Positions 16,274 to 24,188 are shown, counted from the stretch's first letter. The stretch: DNA of 64,000 nt from CBDDLD01 sp965230605 (GCA_965230605.1 CBDDLD010000004.1:2418001-2482000), one strand, 5' to 3'. Notes: generated from the sequence alone by a model not told the origin. Made by a program: numbers and translations.

Positions 16274-17923
16274 ATGAAACCAATAACAACTTCGTTCCTC
16301 TTTTTTTTATTTCTTTTCATCAATTATCAGTCTTTATTTGGACAAAACAGATTAGATAGTCTAAACTATTTTTCTAAAAAAGCATTACATCCACAAAATT
16401 TTAATGACCTTACTGATGCTTACAAATATTTTAATAATGCATACTTAAAGAGTTTAAGTAATATGCATACAGAAACCACAATTAATTATCTATACTATAA
16501 AGCTAGTATAGAATATAAAAAAGGTGACTATAACAAATGTGAAGAGTCAATAGTAAATGCTATTAGTCTATTAGACAAATTATCAAATTCGTCTTATAAA
16601 ACACAAACTAGAAACAGTTTTAATATACTTATGGGATTAGTATATATAGAACAAAGAAACGCGAAGAAAGCAATAGAATTCTACTCTAAAGCATTAGAAA
16701 AATCAGAAAACTCCTTAGACAGTACGAAAATTTACAATAACATATCATTGATCTACGCAAAGTTTAATGACCATGCAAATTCCAAGAAAGAACTAGAAAA
16801 AGCTCATGAAATCTTACCACGAATAACAGATACTCTAACAATTGCCAAAATAATGGATAATCTAGGTGTCGCAGAATATAAACTAGATAAAACAAATGGA
16901 CTAGATTTAATAAATCGAGCATTGGATTTGAGAATATCAGTAAATGATACATCTACAATTTATACCAGTTATTCACATATCTCAGAATATTATTATAATA
17001 CTGATAATCTAGAAAAATCAAAAGAATATGCCATAAAGGCTCTAGAACTTGCAAATATTCTAAAATCACCATCATATATAAATGATGCTTTAGGGTTATT
17101 AACCAATTTAAGTGAAGACAAGTATGCTAAAGCATATAAAAAGATTAATGACAGCTTATTTAATGCTGAGAAAGAAGCAAATAATCAATTTGCTCTGATG
17201 AAATATGATTATTCAGAATTCGAAAAAAAAGCACTAAAGAGTCAACTTGAAAAAGAAAAACAGGAATCTAGAACAATCATATGGTCTTCAGTCGCTTCTT
17301 TTATCACTCTCCTATCAATATTTCTCTATTATATTTTAAAGTCCAAGCACAGAAAAGAAAAACTACAACAGGTCTATGATACTGAATCGCGTATATCAAA
17401 AAAAGTACATGATGATATCGCCAATGATGTATTTCAAGTTATGACGACATTACAAGCTGACAATAATTTAAACCAAAACATAAAGGGTGAAATTGAACTT
17501 ATTTATGATAAAGCCAGAGATATATCTAAACAGCTTGGAGAAATAGATTTAGAAGGCGATTATAAAGAAATACTTAATGATCTTGCCTTAAGATATAATA
17601 CAGAGCAGACTAATGTTATTTTAAAAAATGTCTCCAAAATAGCATGGGAAAAAATTTCAAAAACTAAGAAAACAGCATTATATAAAGTTTTACAGGAGCT
17701 AATGATAAATATGAAAAAGCACAGTAAAGCCTCTATTGTTGTAATTACATTCTTTAGCAAATCAAAAAATGTAATTGTTAATTACAGTGATGATGGTATA
17801 GGTTGTGACTTAAAAAAGAGTAATGGACTACTTAATGTGGAAAACCGTATTAAAGCTATTGGAGGTACTATTACTTTTGAGTCTAGAATTAATAATGGCT
17901 TTAAAGCAAAAATACAGATGTGA
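16274..17923 (+). CDS. TPR-containing sensor histidine kinase
   Basis: A 549-residue protein with a signal peptide (about 1-23), a periplasmic helical TPR-like array (about 35-300; for example YEQRNAKKAIEFYSKALEKS-like units), one membrane helix at about 335-357, and a cytosolic kinase core. The phosphoacceptor segment is SKKVHDDIANDVFQVM, of the HisKA_3/NarX-like HDD type. The ATPase part has LQELMINMKKHSKAS (N box) and YSDDGIGCDL (G box). It overlaps or abuts the response regulator gene (TGA/ATG within 5 bp). A periplasmic TPR sensor suggests that it detects a peptide or protein rather than a small molecule. Confidence 0.88.
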   Translation: MKPITTSFLFFLFLFINYQSLFGQNRLDSLNYFSKKALHPQNFNDLTDAYKYFNNAYLKSLSNMHTETTINYLYYKASIEYKKGDYNKCEESIVNAISLLDKLSNSSYKTQTRNSFNILMGLVYIEQRNAKKAIEFYSKALEKSENSLDSTKIYNNISLIYAKFNDHANSKKELEKAHEILPRITDTLTIAKIMDNLGVAEYKLDKTNGLDLINRALDLRISVNDTSTIYTSYSHISEYYYNTDNLEKSKEYAIKALELANILKSPSYINDALGLLTNLSEDKYAKAYKKINDSLFNAEKEANNQFALMKYDYSEFEKKALKSQLEKEKQESRTIIWSSVASFITLLSIFLYYILKSKHRKEKLQQVYDTESRISKKVHDDIANDVFQVMTTLQADNNLNQNIKGEIELIYDKARDISKQLGEIDLEGDYKEILNDLALRYNTEQTNVILKNVSKIAWEKISKTKKTALYKVLQELMINMKKHSKASIVVITFFSKSKNVIVNYSDDGIGCDLKKSNGLLNVENRIKAIGGTITFESRINNGFKAKIQM

Positions 17924-17925
17924 GT

Positions 17926-18591
17926 ATGTTCAAAAAAGTGCTTATCGCAGATGATCACGACGATATTAACAAAGGGGTATTAGATATTTTAAAAACTCAT
18001 GGCATTACTAATATTCATAATTCTCAATACTGTGATGAGGCCTACTTAAAGATTAAAAAAGCTGAATTAGACAATGAACCTTTTGATTTATTAATAACTG
18101 ATTTATCCTTTAAAGAGGATCATCGCGAATGCGACATCATTTCTGGTGAAGATTTAATCGCCAAATTGAGGGAGCAAAATAACAACTTACCTATAGTTGT
18201 TTATTCTATGAAAGACCAATTGCAAAAAGTACGCTTATTGGTCAATAAGTATAGTGTGAATGCTTACGTCTGTAAAGACCGTAAGGGTTCACAAGAATTG
18301 TCCGAAGCAGTAAATTCCGTGTACAACAAAAAGTTATTCTTATCACCTCAGGTTGCAAATGCTTTGAGTTCAAAAGTTGACTTAGAAATTACAGATTACG
18401 ATATTGAACTTACCAAACAGCTTTCCTTGGGCTTAGACCAAAAAGGCATAAGCCGTTACTTCATTGAAAATAATATCTCGCCAGGTAGTGTTAGTTCTAT
18501 AGAAAAACGAATTAATAAACTACGCATTAAGTTTAAAGCCGATAACGCCACACATTTAGTCGTTAAGATGAAGGACTTAGGACTTATTTAA
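17926..18591 (+). CDS. Response regulator with divergent HTH output domain
   Basis: A 221-residue protein from the ATG at 17926; a GTG at 17920 in the same frame would overlap the kinase stop. The receiver domain (1-125) has the acidic pair ADDHDD, phosphoacceptor Asp59 in LLITDLSF, Ser/Thr in VVYSMKD and Lys in YVCKDRKG. The C-terminal domain (about 150-221) has a LuxR/NarL-like layout (ITDYDIELTKQLSLGLDQKG, SPGSVSSIEKRINKLRIKF), but the usual GxTxxEIA signature is weak. It is the partner of the upstream TPR kinase. Likely targets are nearby accessory genes, not shown by sequence. Confidence 0.85.
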   Translation: MFKKVLIADDHDDINKGVLDILKTHGITNIHNSQYCDEAYLKIKKAELDNEPFDLLITDLSFKEDHRECDIISGEDLIAKLREQNNNLPIVVYSMKDQLQKVRLLVNKYSVNAYVCKDRKGSQELSEAVNSVYNKKLFLSPQVANALSSKVDLEITDYDIELTKQLSLGLDQKGISRYFIENNISPGSVSSIEKRINKLRIKFKADNATHLVVKMKDLGLI

Positions 18592-18688
18592 AATCATAAT
18601 ACATTTTTTCTCACATAAGGTTTTCCGTAAGGAATACTTCTGCTATGGTTTTAGGTTTGGGTATTATTAATCTTTAAAATTCAAACTT

Positions 18689-18859
18689 ATGTCAAGAAAA
18701 CCTATCGGTACTACTGCTAAAACAGGAGGAAAATGTCCAGAATCTGGAGTTTGGAAAGTTGTTGGAACACCCTCTACTACTGCCCCAATAGCAAAAGGCA
18801 ATACTATGCCACCTTATAACAATAAAGCTGTTACGTGGAAATTAATAAGCTATGCTTAA
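18689..18859 (+). CDS. 56-residue protein, YjzC-like
   Basis: ATG 18689, TAA 18857-18859. The product is soluble, with TGGKCPESGVWKV, a central STTAPIAKGN and MPPYNNKAVTWKLI. The order G-x-x-x-P-x-x-G...K-G-x-x-x-P...W is reminiscent of the small YjzC family of Firmicutes, but the match is by eye. It is a stand-alone unit with its own strong terminator at 18882-18907. Confidence 0.6.
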   Translation: MSRKPIGTTAKTGGKCPESGVWKVVGTPSTTAPIAKGNTMPPYNNKAVTWKLISYA

Positions 18860-18881
18860 CAAATTCTAGTGAAAGAATAAG

Positions 18882-18907
18882 ACCTTACGGAATACCGTAA
18901 GGTTTTG
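18882..18907 (+). terminator. Terminator after the YjzC-like gene
   Basis: ACCTTACGG (18882-18890) and CCGTAAGGT (18895-18903) form a perfect 9-bp stem with an AATA loop, followed by TTTTGGTTTTT. Confidence 0.82.
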
Positions 18908-18957
18908 GTTTTTAATGGGTTTATGTTTGATGACTATAAATATCAAATTTAACAATT

Positions 18958-19284
18958 ATGGCAAAAATTGGAACAATAACGCTTGAAGGATGCTCGGGCG
19001 AAAAATATGACTTCAGCATCTATCCATTAGGTACAAATTTTAGAAATGTAGGCGGAGTTTATTACATAAGTAAGAGAGTAGATAAAACGCACAGCCACAT
19101 TTATCTTGGTATTACTGAAGATTTATCGTCAAGGTTTGATAATCATCATAAACAAAAATGCTTTGATAAAAATGGGGCTAACTGTATTTCAGTTCATTTA
19201 AATGAATCAGAAAAAGAAAGAGAATTAATTGAGAAGGACATTTTATGTAAATACAACTTCCCTTGTAACGAGACTAATAATTAA
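18958..19284 (+). CDS. GIY-YIG fold protein (putative small nuclease)
   Basis: A 108-residue cytosolic protein. The GIY-YIG signature appears as GGVYYISKR and, after a strand turn, HIYLGITEDLSSRFDNH with the conserved Arg. The catalytic-type Glu is in SEKERELIEKDIL, and the C-terminal N is in FPCN. This is the minimal GIY-YIG core with about 25 extra N-terminal residues and no DNA-binding domain. The HNH gene starts 4 bp after its stop, so both nucleases are probably made together. It could be a stand-alone repair or toxin-type nuclease, or a housekeeping orphan. Confidence 0.68.
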   Translation: MAKIGTITLEGCSGEKYDFSIYPLGTNFRNVGGVYYISKRVDKTHSHIYLGITEDLSSRFDNHHKQKCFDKNGANCISVHLNESEKERELIEKDILCKYNFPCNETNN

Positions 19285-19288
19285 AAAT

Positions 19289-19549
19289 ATGCCAAGTAAA
19301 AAAGAAATTGATAAAGTTTGGGAGAAAGGAAAACCTATAAAAGGTAAAAATCCTAATACTCATAGAAAAGACAGATATGGAAATGAAATATATAAGCCTT
19401 CATACGGCAAAAACACCGAAAAGGGATGGGAAATAGATCATAAGAAACCAATAAAAAAGGGAGGTTCAGATTCCATGAGAAACAAACAACCTCTTAAGAC
19501 TGAAGAAAATAGAAAAAAATCTGATAAATATCCCTACAAGAAAAAATAA
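19289..19549 (+). CDS. Small HNH endonuclease-like protein
   Basis: Starting at the ATG at 19289 gives 86 residues; an upstream in-frame Met at 19229 would overlap the GIY-YIG gene by 56 bp and is less likely. The protein is very basic, with the HNH pattern WEIDHKKPIKKGGSD followed by NKQPLKTEENRKKSD, the usual D-H, GGSD, N-x-Q and N-R positions. It has no signal peptide. Such short HNH domains occur as toxin tips, phage packaging nucleases and free enzymes. Here it sits 4 bp after a GIY-YIG gene and before a DUF4177 gene. Confidence 0.72.
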   Translation: MPSKKEIDKVWEKGKPIKGKNPNTHRKDRYGNEIYKPSYGKNTEKGWEIDHKKPIKKGGSDSMRNKQPLKTEENRKKSDKYPYKKK

Positions 19550-19577
19550 TTCTACAGGATAATTTAAAAATTAAAAG

Positions 19578-19814
19578 ATGGAATACAAAGTAATACCATT
19601 CGTAGCATCAATAAATTCTAAAGGCGGTAATTCAAATCATGTCGCTGAGCAATTAGAAGATATCATAAAACATCATTCTAATCAAGGTTGGAGATATGTC
19701 CGATTAGAAAGTGTATCAACATTTGTACAGCCAGATGCTGGGTGTTTTGGTCTTGGAGCCAAACCAGGTTATACAACATCTAGACAAATGGTTGTTTTTT
19801 ATAAAAACTCATGA
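19578..19814 (+). CDS. DUF4177-like small protein
   Basis: A 78-residue cytosolic protein with the DUF4177 layout: MEYKVIPF strand, helix HVAEQLEDIIKHHSNQGW, strand RYVRLESV and C-terminal strand RQMVVFYK. The family is widespread and has no assigned function. Its stop overlaps the start of the next gene by 4 bp (ATGA), so it is translationally coupled to the YidD-like/lipoprotein gene. Confidence 0.68.
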   Translation: MEYKVIPFVASINSKGGNSNHVAEQLEDIIKHHSNQGWRYVRLESVSTFVQPDAGCFGLGAKPGYTTSRQMVVFYKNS

Positions 19815-21040
19815 AATTTATTTTAATTTCTTTAATCAAGTTGTATTGGTTATTAATCCCAAAACATAAACGTAGGAAATGTTTATTTAAAAAATCATGT
19901 TCAAGTTATGTTTATGATGTAACAAAGACCTATGGGTTAATTTCTGGGCTAAAGGCTCTAAAGTTTAGAATCAACAATTGTAATCCGCAATACAGAATAA
20001 TTGAAGTTAAGGGAGAAACAGTTTTAATTACTAAATCACTTAGAACATTTCGACAAAAAGATTTAAATCAATCATTAATAGAAAAAAGGTGGATGAAAAA
20101 GATAGCAACACTATTAATTTTAATATTAACCGCCGCTTGCAGCGGACCTACAAAAAAATCAATCTTTGAAGAGTTATCTATGGAAGAACTCAAGAATGAG
20201 TTAAAGAAGGATACTTTATTTGAAAAGACATATAAGCTCGTAAAGTTTGCTACAGACTCATTAATAAAAGATGAAATTGAAAGAATAAAATGGAGTGATT
20301 TAACGTACAAAAGGGTTCATGAATTAGTTCTCTTATCTATTGATACTACGTTTTTAAACCCGCAAAAGGAGATTTTTTTTAGAGAATGGCAAAACAAATT
20401 TCTACCAATTCTAGAAGATATAGATTCTACATCTAATTATTGGAAAGACTTTAGAGATGAAAATTCACTAGAAAAGTATGTCGATATAGAATTAGTTAGT
20501 ATTGATAAAGAATATTATTCTTACAGCTATGGCATTAAAAATATTAATCTAGGCTTTAGGCTTACACCTTTAAAAGGAAAGATTGATCAAATGAGATTCT
20601 CATATCTTATTACCTCTAAGCTTGAGGAAGATGATAAAACTTCCTATTTGTCAATATTAGATAAAAACTGGTGTAGGATGTCTAGACCTTTTTCAAAACC
20701 AACAGTACGTTATTGGAAAGCAGATTATTCGGATGAGAAAAAATTAGAATCTAGAAATGTAGAGACATTATTTAGAGATTACAATGTGCTTATTAAAATT
20801 GATGAGATTAGAATAGATGGTTTTAATTTGAATGAAGAGTCATTAAATATTCCTAAATCAATCAAGAATTATTGGAAATATGAAGATCTTGATTACCTAA
20901 GTGACTTATATGCCGAAGATGTTGCATCTGAACTTCTTGGTAAAAAATACCATGCCAAATCTCAATACGTAAATTCTAAAGTAGATAGTATAATTAAAAG
21001 TAAAGATAGCATAGCCTACAATTTTTTGAACTTAAAATAA
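19811..21040 (+). CDS. YidD-like domain joined in frame to a lipoprotein
   Basis: A 409-codon frame. Residues 1-65 resemble YidD: LISLIKLYWLLIP, CLFKKSCSSYVYDV and GLISGLKALKFRINNCNPQY align with canonical YidD at 58994-59227 (LLLIKVYQTVISP, CRYQPTCSHY, GLFKGGRLAIKRIFSCHPW). At residue 95 (ATG at 20093, preceded by GAAAAAAGG) a complete lipoprotein signal begins: MKKIATLLILILTAACSG. The remaining 315 residues are a charged extracytoplasmic domain of unknown family. Either this is a true fusion, or two genes share a frame, with the second starting at 20093 and lacking a stop between them. Confidence 0.6.
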   Translation: MKFILISLIKLYWLLIPKHKRRKCLFKKSCSSYVYDVTKTYGLISGLKALKFRINNCNPQYRIIEVKGETVLITKSLRTFRQKDLNQSLIEKRWMKKIATLLILILTAACSGPTKKSIFEELSMEELKNELKKDTLFEKTYKLVKFATDSLIKDEIERIKWSDLTYKRVHELVLLSIDTTFLNPQKEIFFREWQNKFLPILEDIDSTSNYWKDFRDENSLEKYVDIELVSIDKEYYSYSYGIKNINLGFRLTPLKGKIDQMRFSYLITSKLEEDDKTSYLSILDKNWCRMSRPFSKPTVRYWKADYSDEKKLESRNVETLFRDYNVLIKIDEIRIDGFNLNEESLNIPKSIKNYWKYEDLDYLSDLYAEDVASELLGKKYHAKSQYVNSKVDSIIKSKDSIAYNFLNLK

Positions 21041-21073
21041 AAACCATCTTTAATTCATAATGAAATAATAAAA

Positions 21074-22207
21074 ATGTTTTTGAAATTTACTACTTCTTTA
21101 TCTTTTTTACTAGCGTTAAACTTTTCATTCTCTCAAAAACCTATATTAATTACAGAATCCACCATTACCCTAGATGTAGATCAAACCAAAGAACTGTATT
21201 TTAGTTTTGCTGAAGGTGATGAAATCATTTTTAGTATGGAAATGGTAAAAGGGAAACACATCAAAGAAATTGAGGTTGTAGAAACACCAAGCAATACTAT
21301 ACTAACAGAGTTTAAGAGTACTGGACTAAGAGACAAGCGTATCCAAATTAGAAATAAAGGGATTTATAAATTCAAGTTTTATAGTTCATCCTTAACACGT
21401 CGTGTTTGTAAGATTAAAATCCTCAGAGTTCCTAAAGATGAAAGCACTAGAACCTTCAATACCAACTGGAAATGGGAAACAAAACGAGACACTACTTACA
21501 CATCTTATCAAGAAGATAGTTTAGTAGGTTACCAAACTATTAAATACAAAGAAACGATTAGAGAACTTAAAGAGACCAAACATCAAGAGATAATGCTTTT
21601 TGAGAAATCGCAGAGAGTACATTCTTATTGGAACCCAAATCCAAGTAGAACTTATTTAAGAGTTGATTTACCAAAAATTAATAGTACTAGCCTAAAGGAA
21701 GAACGATTGGTAGCTTGGTCGTATTGGATTGGTGTTGGTCAGGAAGGTGCTCAAGCCTATAAAGAAAACATAAAATCCGTTTCAAATTTAGTCGGCAAGG
21801 TTGCAAGCATTTATTATCAATCACCTTTAGCTGGAGTTGCAATAGGCGAAATAACTGACTTAATGATTCCAACTACTGGTCAAGATATTCAATACTATTT
21901 TATTGAAGATTTCAATAATGTAACACAATTTTTAAATCAACAAAACTTCTTACAATTTGATCAAGGAAAAGGAGTAGCTGCTTTTGGAAGAAGTGAAAGA
22001 ACGAATATGGGAACTTTTTATATAGGATTATACAATGACAATAGACGATTAGGACTAGATGTTGATGTTAAAGTACTGGCAGTTAAAGAAATCAAGCTTT
22101 ATGAAAATGTAACCTATGATAGAGAGAAAGAAGAGCCACAATATGTAATTTTACAAAAAACTAAAATGAACATTAATGAAACTCTTGTTCGAGTTCCTGT
22201 AGAATGA
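21074..22207 (+). CDS. Secreted protein of unknown function
   Basis: A 377-residue protein with a signal peptide (ends NFSFSQ). Residues about 25-120 form a beta-rich domain (TLDVDQTKELYFSFAEGD, KGIYKFKFYSSS) with the pattern of a prokaryotic pre-peptidase-type sandwich. The middle carries W-rich and Y-rich stretches (TNWKWETKRD, AWSYWIGVGQEGAQAY), then a helical linker and a second beta-rich part ending TLVRVPVE. No catalytic motif is evident. It lies in the compact operon between the YidD/lipoprotein gene (33-bp gap) and the SNase-like gene (4-bp gap). Confidence 0.6.
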   Translation: MFLKFTTSLSFLLALNFSFSQKPILITESTITLDVDQTKELYFSFAEGDEIIFSMEMVKGKHIKEIEVVETPSNTILTEFKSTGLRDKRIQIRNKGIYKFKFYSSSLTRRVCKIKILRVPKDESTRTFNTNWKWETKRDTTYTSYQEDSLVGYQTIKYKETIRELKETKHQEIMLFEKSQRVHSYWNPNPSRTYLRVDLPKINSTSLKEERLVAWSYWIGVGQEGAQAYKENIKSVSNLVGKVASIYYQSPLAGVAIGEITDLMIPTTGQDIQYYFIEDFNNVTQFLNQQNFLQFDQGKGVAAFGRSERTNMGTFYIGLYNDNRRLGLDVDVKVLAVKEIKLYENVTYDREKEEPQYVILQKTKMNINETLVRVPVE

Positions 22208-22211
22208 TATT

Positions 22212-22715
22212 ATGTATAAATATTGGCTTCTATTTTTAGTTCTAACAGTAGCGGTTACTGGTAAAGATTACAAACCTGTTAAAAAAGAAACTATAATTGG
22301 TAAAGTCGTTGCTATAACCGATGGAGATACCTTTAAGCTCCTAACGAAAGATTCTACCTTGATAAAGGTAAGATTAGCCAATATAGATTGTCCAGAGCGT
22401 AAACAACCGTTTTCAAAAAGAGCCAAACAATTTGCGTCAGATGCTATTTTTAGTAAAACAGTAATTCTAAAAGTTCTAAAAAAAGACAGATATAGACGTT
22501 ACATTAGTAATGTCATATATGATGATTCATTGAGTTTATGTCATGAGTTGATTAAAAACGGGTTGGCGTGGCATTACAGAAAATACTCTAAGGATAGTGT
22601 TTTACAAGCCTTAGAAGACGAAGCTAGAGAAAATAAGCTAGGGTTATGGCAAAATAAAAATGCAATAGCACCTTGGAAATGGAGAGATTTAAAAAAGAAT
22701 AAAGATAAAGGATGA
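22212..22715 (+). CDS. Secreted thermonuclease-like (SNase domain) nuclease
   Basis: A 167-residue exported protein with an SNase fold. The signature IGKVVAITDGDTFKLL is followed by VRLANIDCPE, which gives the catalytic Arg, Asp and Glu of staphylococcal nuclease. KKDRYRRYISNVIY supplies the second catalytic Arg, and LIKNGLAWHYRKYS and ENKLGLWQ complete the domain. It is thus likely an active Ca2+-dependent nuclease outside the cytoplasm. Its stop overlaps the next start by 4 bp. It is the only exported one of the three nuclease-like genes in this operon. Confidence 0.85.
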   Translation: MYKYWLLFLVLTVAVTGKDYKPVKKETIIGKVVAITDGDTFKLLTKDSTLIKVRLANIDCPERKQPFSKRAKQFASDAIFSKTVILKVLKKDRYRRYISNVIYDDSLSLCHELIKNGLAWHYRKYSKDSVLQALEDEARENKLGLWQNKNAIAPWKWRDLKKNKDKG

Positions 22716-23074
22716 AAGCCCTTAGGATACTCTTATTATTCATTTTATTTACGCTCAATTATAGTATATCTGCCCAGACTGTATACACCACAAAAACTGG
22801 TAAAAAATACCATAAGAGTAATTGCCGTTATCTCAAATATTCTAAAAAAGAAATCAAATTAGAAAAAGCTAAAGCTCTCGGTTATCAAGCTTGTAAAGTA
22901 TGTAAACACATCATTGCTAGTAACACTAAATCAAATTCGCTAACTACAAAAAAAGAAAAGACTACTACTCCATCAAAAAAAGCAACTACTACACAATGCA
23001 CTGGAAAAACAAAAGTTGGCAAACGCTGTAAACGAAAAACTAAAAGTGCCAATGGTAGGTGCTATCAGCACTAG
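22712..23074 (+). CDS. Secreted Cys-rich protein (DUF5763-like tail)
   Basis: A 120-residue protein with a signal peptide (ends SISAQT). The first mature module, KKYHKSNCRYLKYSK...ACKVCK, has the Ada-type C/C-x-x-C metal-binding pattern often found next to SNase domains. A Thr/Lys linker follows, then QCTGKTKVGKRCKRKTKS with GRCYQH, which matches the short DUF5763-type zinc-knuckle tail. It is translationally coupled to the SNase gene (4-bp overlap) and probably acts with it on DNA or polyanions at the surface (inference). Confidence 0.68.
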   Translation: MKALRILLLFILFTLNYSISAQTVYTTKTGKKYHKSNCRYLKYSKKEIKLEKAKALGYQACKVCKHIIASNTKSNSLTTKKEKTTTPSKKATTTQCTGKTKVGKRCKRKTKSANGRCYQH

Positions 23075-23314
23075 CTAATCTTAAATTATATTTTAAATGT
23101 TGATATAGCTTACTTAAGTTACTTACCAATACAGAAAGTGAAAATATACGCTATTTAAGGTCTAAAGTCATAACAGTACAAATAAAGTCTAAGTCAATTA
23201 AACTTTAACAAGCTCAAGGCTCAATTCTATACAAGCGATTTGAATAACAAAAATCATTTCTTAGATTGTGTAAGGATAAATGATGGTTACAAATCGGTCA
23301 CATCATAAAAAAGA

Positions 23315-23351
23315 AAATCCTAATAAATTGAAAAACAATATACTAGGATTT
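23315..23351 (-). terminator. Weak hairpin downstream of tRNA-Arg
   Basis: AAATCCTA (23315-23322) and TAGGATTT (23344-23351) form an 8-bp stem beside the tRNA 3' end on the minus strand. The rest of 23075-23314 shows no gene. Confidence 0.35.
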
Positions 23352-23357
23352 ATGTTG

Positions 23358-23431
23358 TGACCTCGGCAGGATTCAAACCTGCAACCTCTTGAGCCGTAAT
23401 CAAGTGCACTATTCAGTTATGCTACGAGGCC
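23358..23431 (-). tRNA. tRNA-Arg (ACG)
   Basis: Read on the minus strand, the acceptor GGCCTCG pairs with CGAGGTC. The D stem is GCAT/GTGC, the anticodon stem CTTGA/TCAAG encloses TTACGGC (anticodon ACG), and the T stem is GCAGG/CCTGC. The discriminator base is A and CCA is not encoded. The D loop reads TGAA instead of TGGA and the T loop TTTGAAT instead of TTCGAAT. So positions 19 and 56 are A and U rather than G and C, which would keep the tertiary pair. Confidence 0.85.
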
Positions 23432-23507
23432 GTTTTTTGGTGGGTGCAAATATAGAACTTTTATAAGAATATCACCAAACATTTTATTTCAAAAAAGTAT
23501 AAATCCC

Positions 23508-23515
23508 TATTTTTG
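23508..23515 (+). promoter_or_regulatory. -7 box of the Crp/Fnr regulator gene
   Basis: TATTTTTG fits the Bacteroidota -7 consensus TAnnTTTG and lies only 3 bp before the ATG at 23519, so the mRNA may be leaderless or nearly so. Confidence 0.45.
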
Positions 23516-23518
23516 ATT

Positions 23519-24154
23519 ATGATTTCTTTAGAAGAGTTACAACCTATCGCCTACCTGTTTGATGAAACCCTGGCAAAACAGATTTCAGAAGTCGCTTTAT
23601 CAAGGACTTATAAGAAGAATGATATCATTATAGACATTGGGCAGCCACTACAATACATTCCATTGCTTATACAGGGTCATATAAAAGTTTTAAGGGAAGA
23701 TGAGGACGGTAGTGAATTACTACTCTATGTCCTTGAGTCCGGCGATACCTGTGCCATGTCTTTAACCTGCTGCATGGGAAAATCTTCAAGCAGAATCAGA
23801 GCCATAGCCGATGATGATGTTAAAGTGATCATGATTCCGCTTAGCCATATGAAACTCTGGTTACATCAAAGTGAAGCTTGGCGAAACTTTATCTTAGAAA
23901 GCTACCAAACTCGATTTGACGAAATGCTAGAAACTATTGATACTCTGGCCTTCTTAAAGATGGATGAACGCTTGTATAAATACCTCATTGATCAGGTGAA
24001 GCTTTCCGCTTCCACAACTTTAGATATTACGCATAGTGATATTGCTACAGATCTACATACGTCTCGTGTGGTTATCTCGCGACTGTTGAAACAACTAGAG
24101 CGTGAGCAAAAGATAAAACTCGGTAGGCAAAAAATTGAAATCCTCGACTTTTAG
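23519..24154 (+). CDS. Crp/Fnr family transcriptional regulator
   Basis: A 211-residue protein from the ATG at 23519; an in-frame TTG at 23513 is less likely. The N-terminal cyclic-nucleotide-binding-like barrel (about 20-115) has LIQGHIKVLREDEDGSELLL and LESGDTCAMSLTCCMG, with a C-x6-CC cluster (Cys residues in CAMSLTCC) that could sense persulfide or redox state. The C-terminal winged HTH has DITHSDIATDLHTSRVVISR. It heads the sulfide module. Two matching CRP-like palindromes, before the YeeE gene and before the persulfide dioxygenase gene, are likely its sites. Confidence 0.85.
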   Translation: MISLEELQPIAYLFDETLAKQISEVALSRTYKKNDIIIDIGQPLQYIPLLIQGHIKVLREDEDGSELLLYVLESGDTCAMSLTCCMGKSSSRIRAIADDDVKVIMIPLSHMKLWLHQSEAWRNFILESYQTRFDEMLETIDTLAFLKMDERLYKYLIDQVKLSASTTLDITHSDIATDLHTSRVVISRLLKQLEREQKIKLGRQKIEILDF

Positions 24155-24168
24155 TAACAATTGTAACA
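24153..24168 (+). promoter_or_regulatory. CRP-like operator upstream of the YeeE/YedE gene
   Basis: AGTAACAATTGTAACA matches the operator at 25994-26009 at 12 of 16 positions. Its centre is 35.5 bp from the end of the -7 box TATTTTTG (24189-24196), the same distance as at the other site. Confidence 0.55.
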
Positions 24169-24188
24169 ATAGCCAAGGACTTATACCC

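Noticed and set aside
18958..19549. Restriction-modification system
   Set aside because: The GIY-YIG and HNH proteins are minimal domains and no DNA methyltransferase or specificity gene is adjacent.
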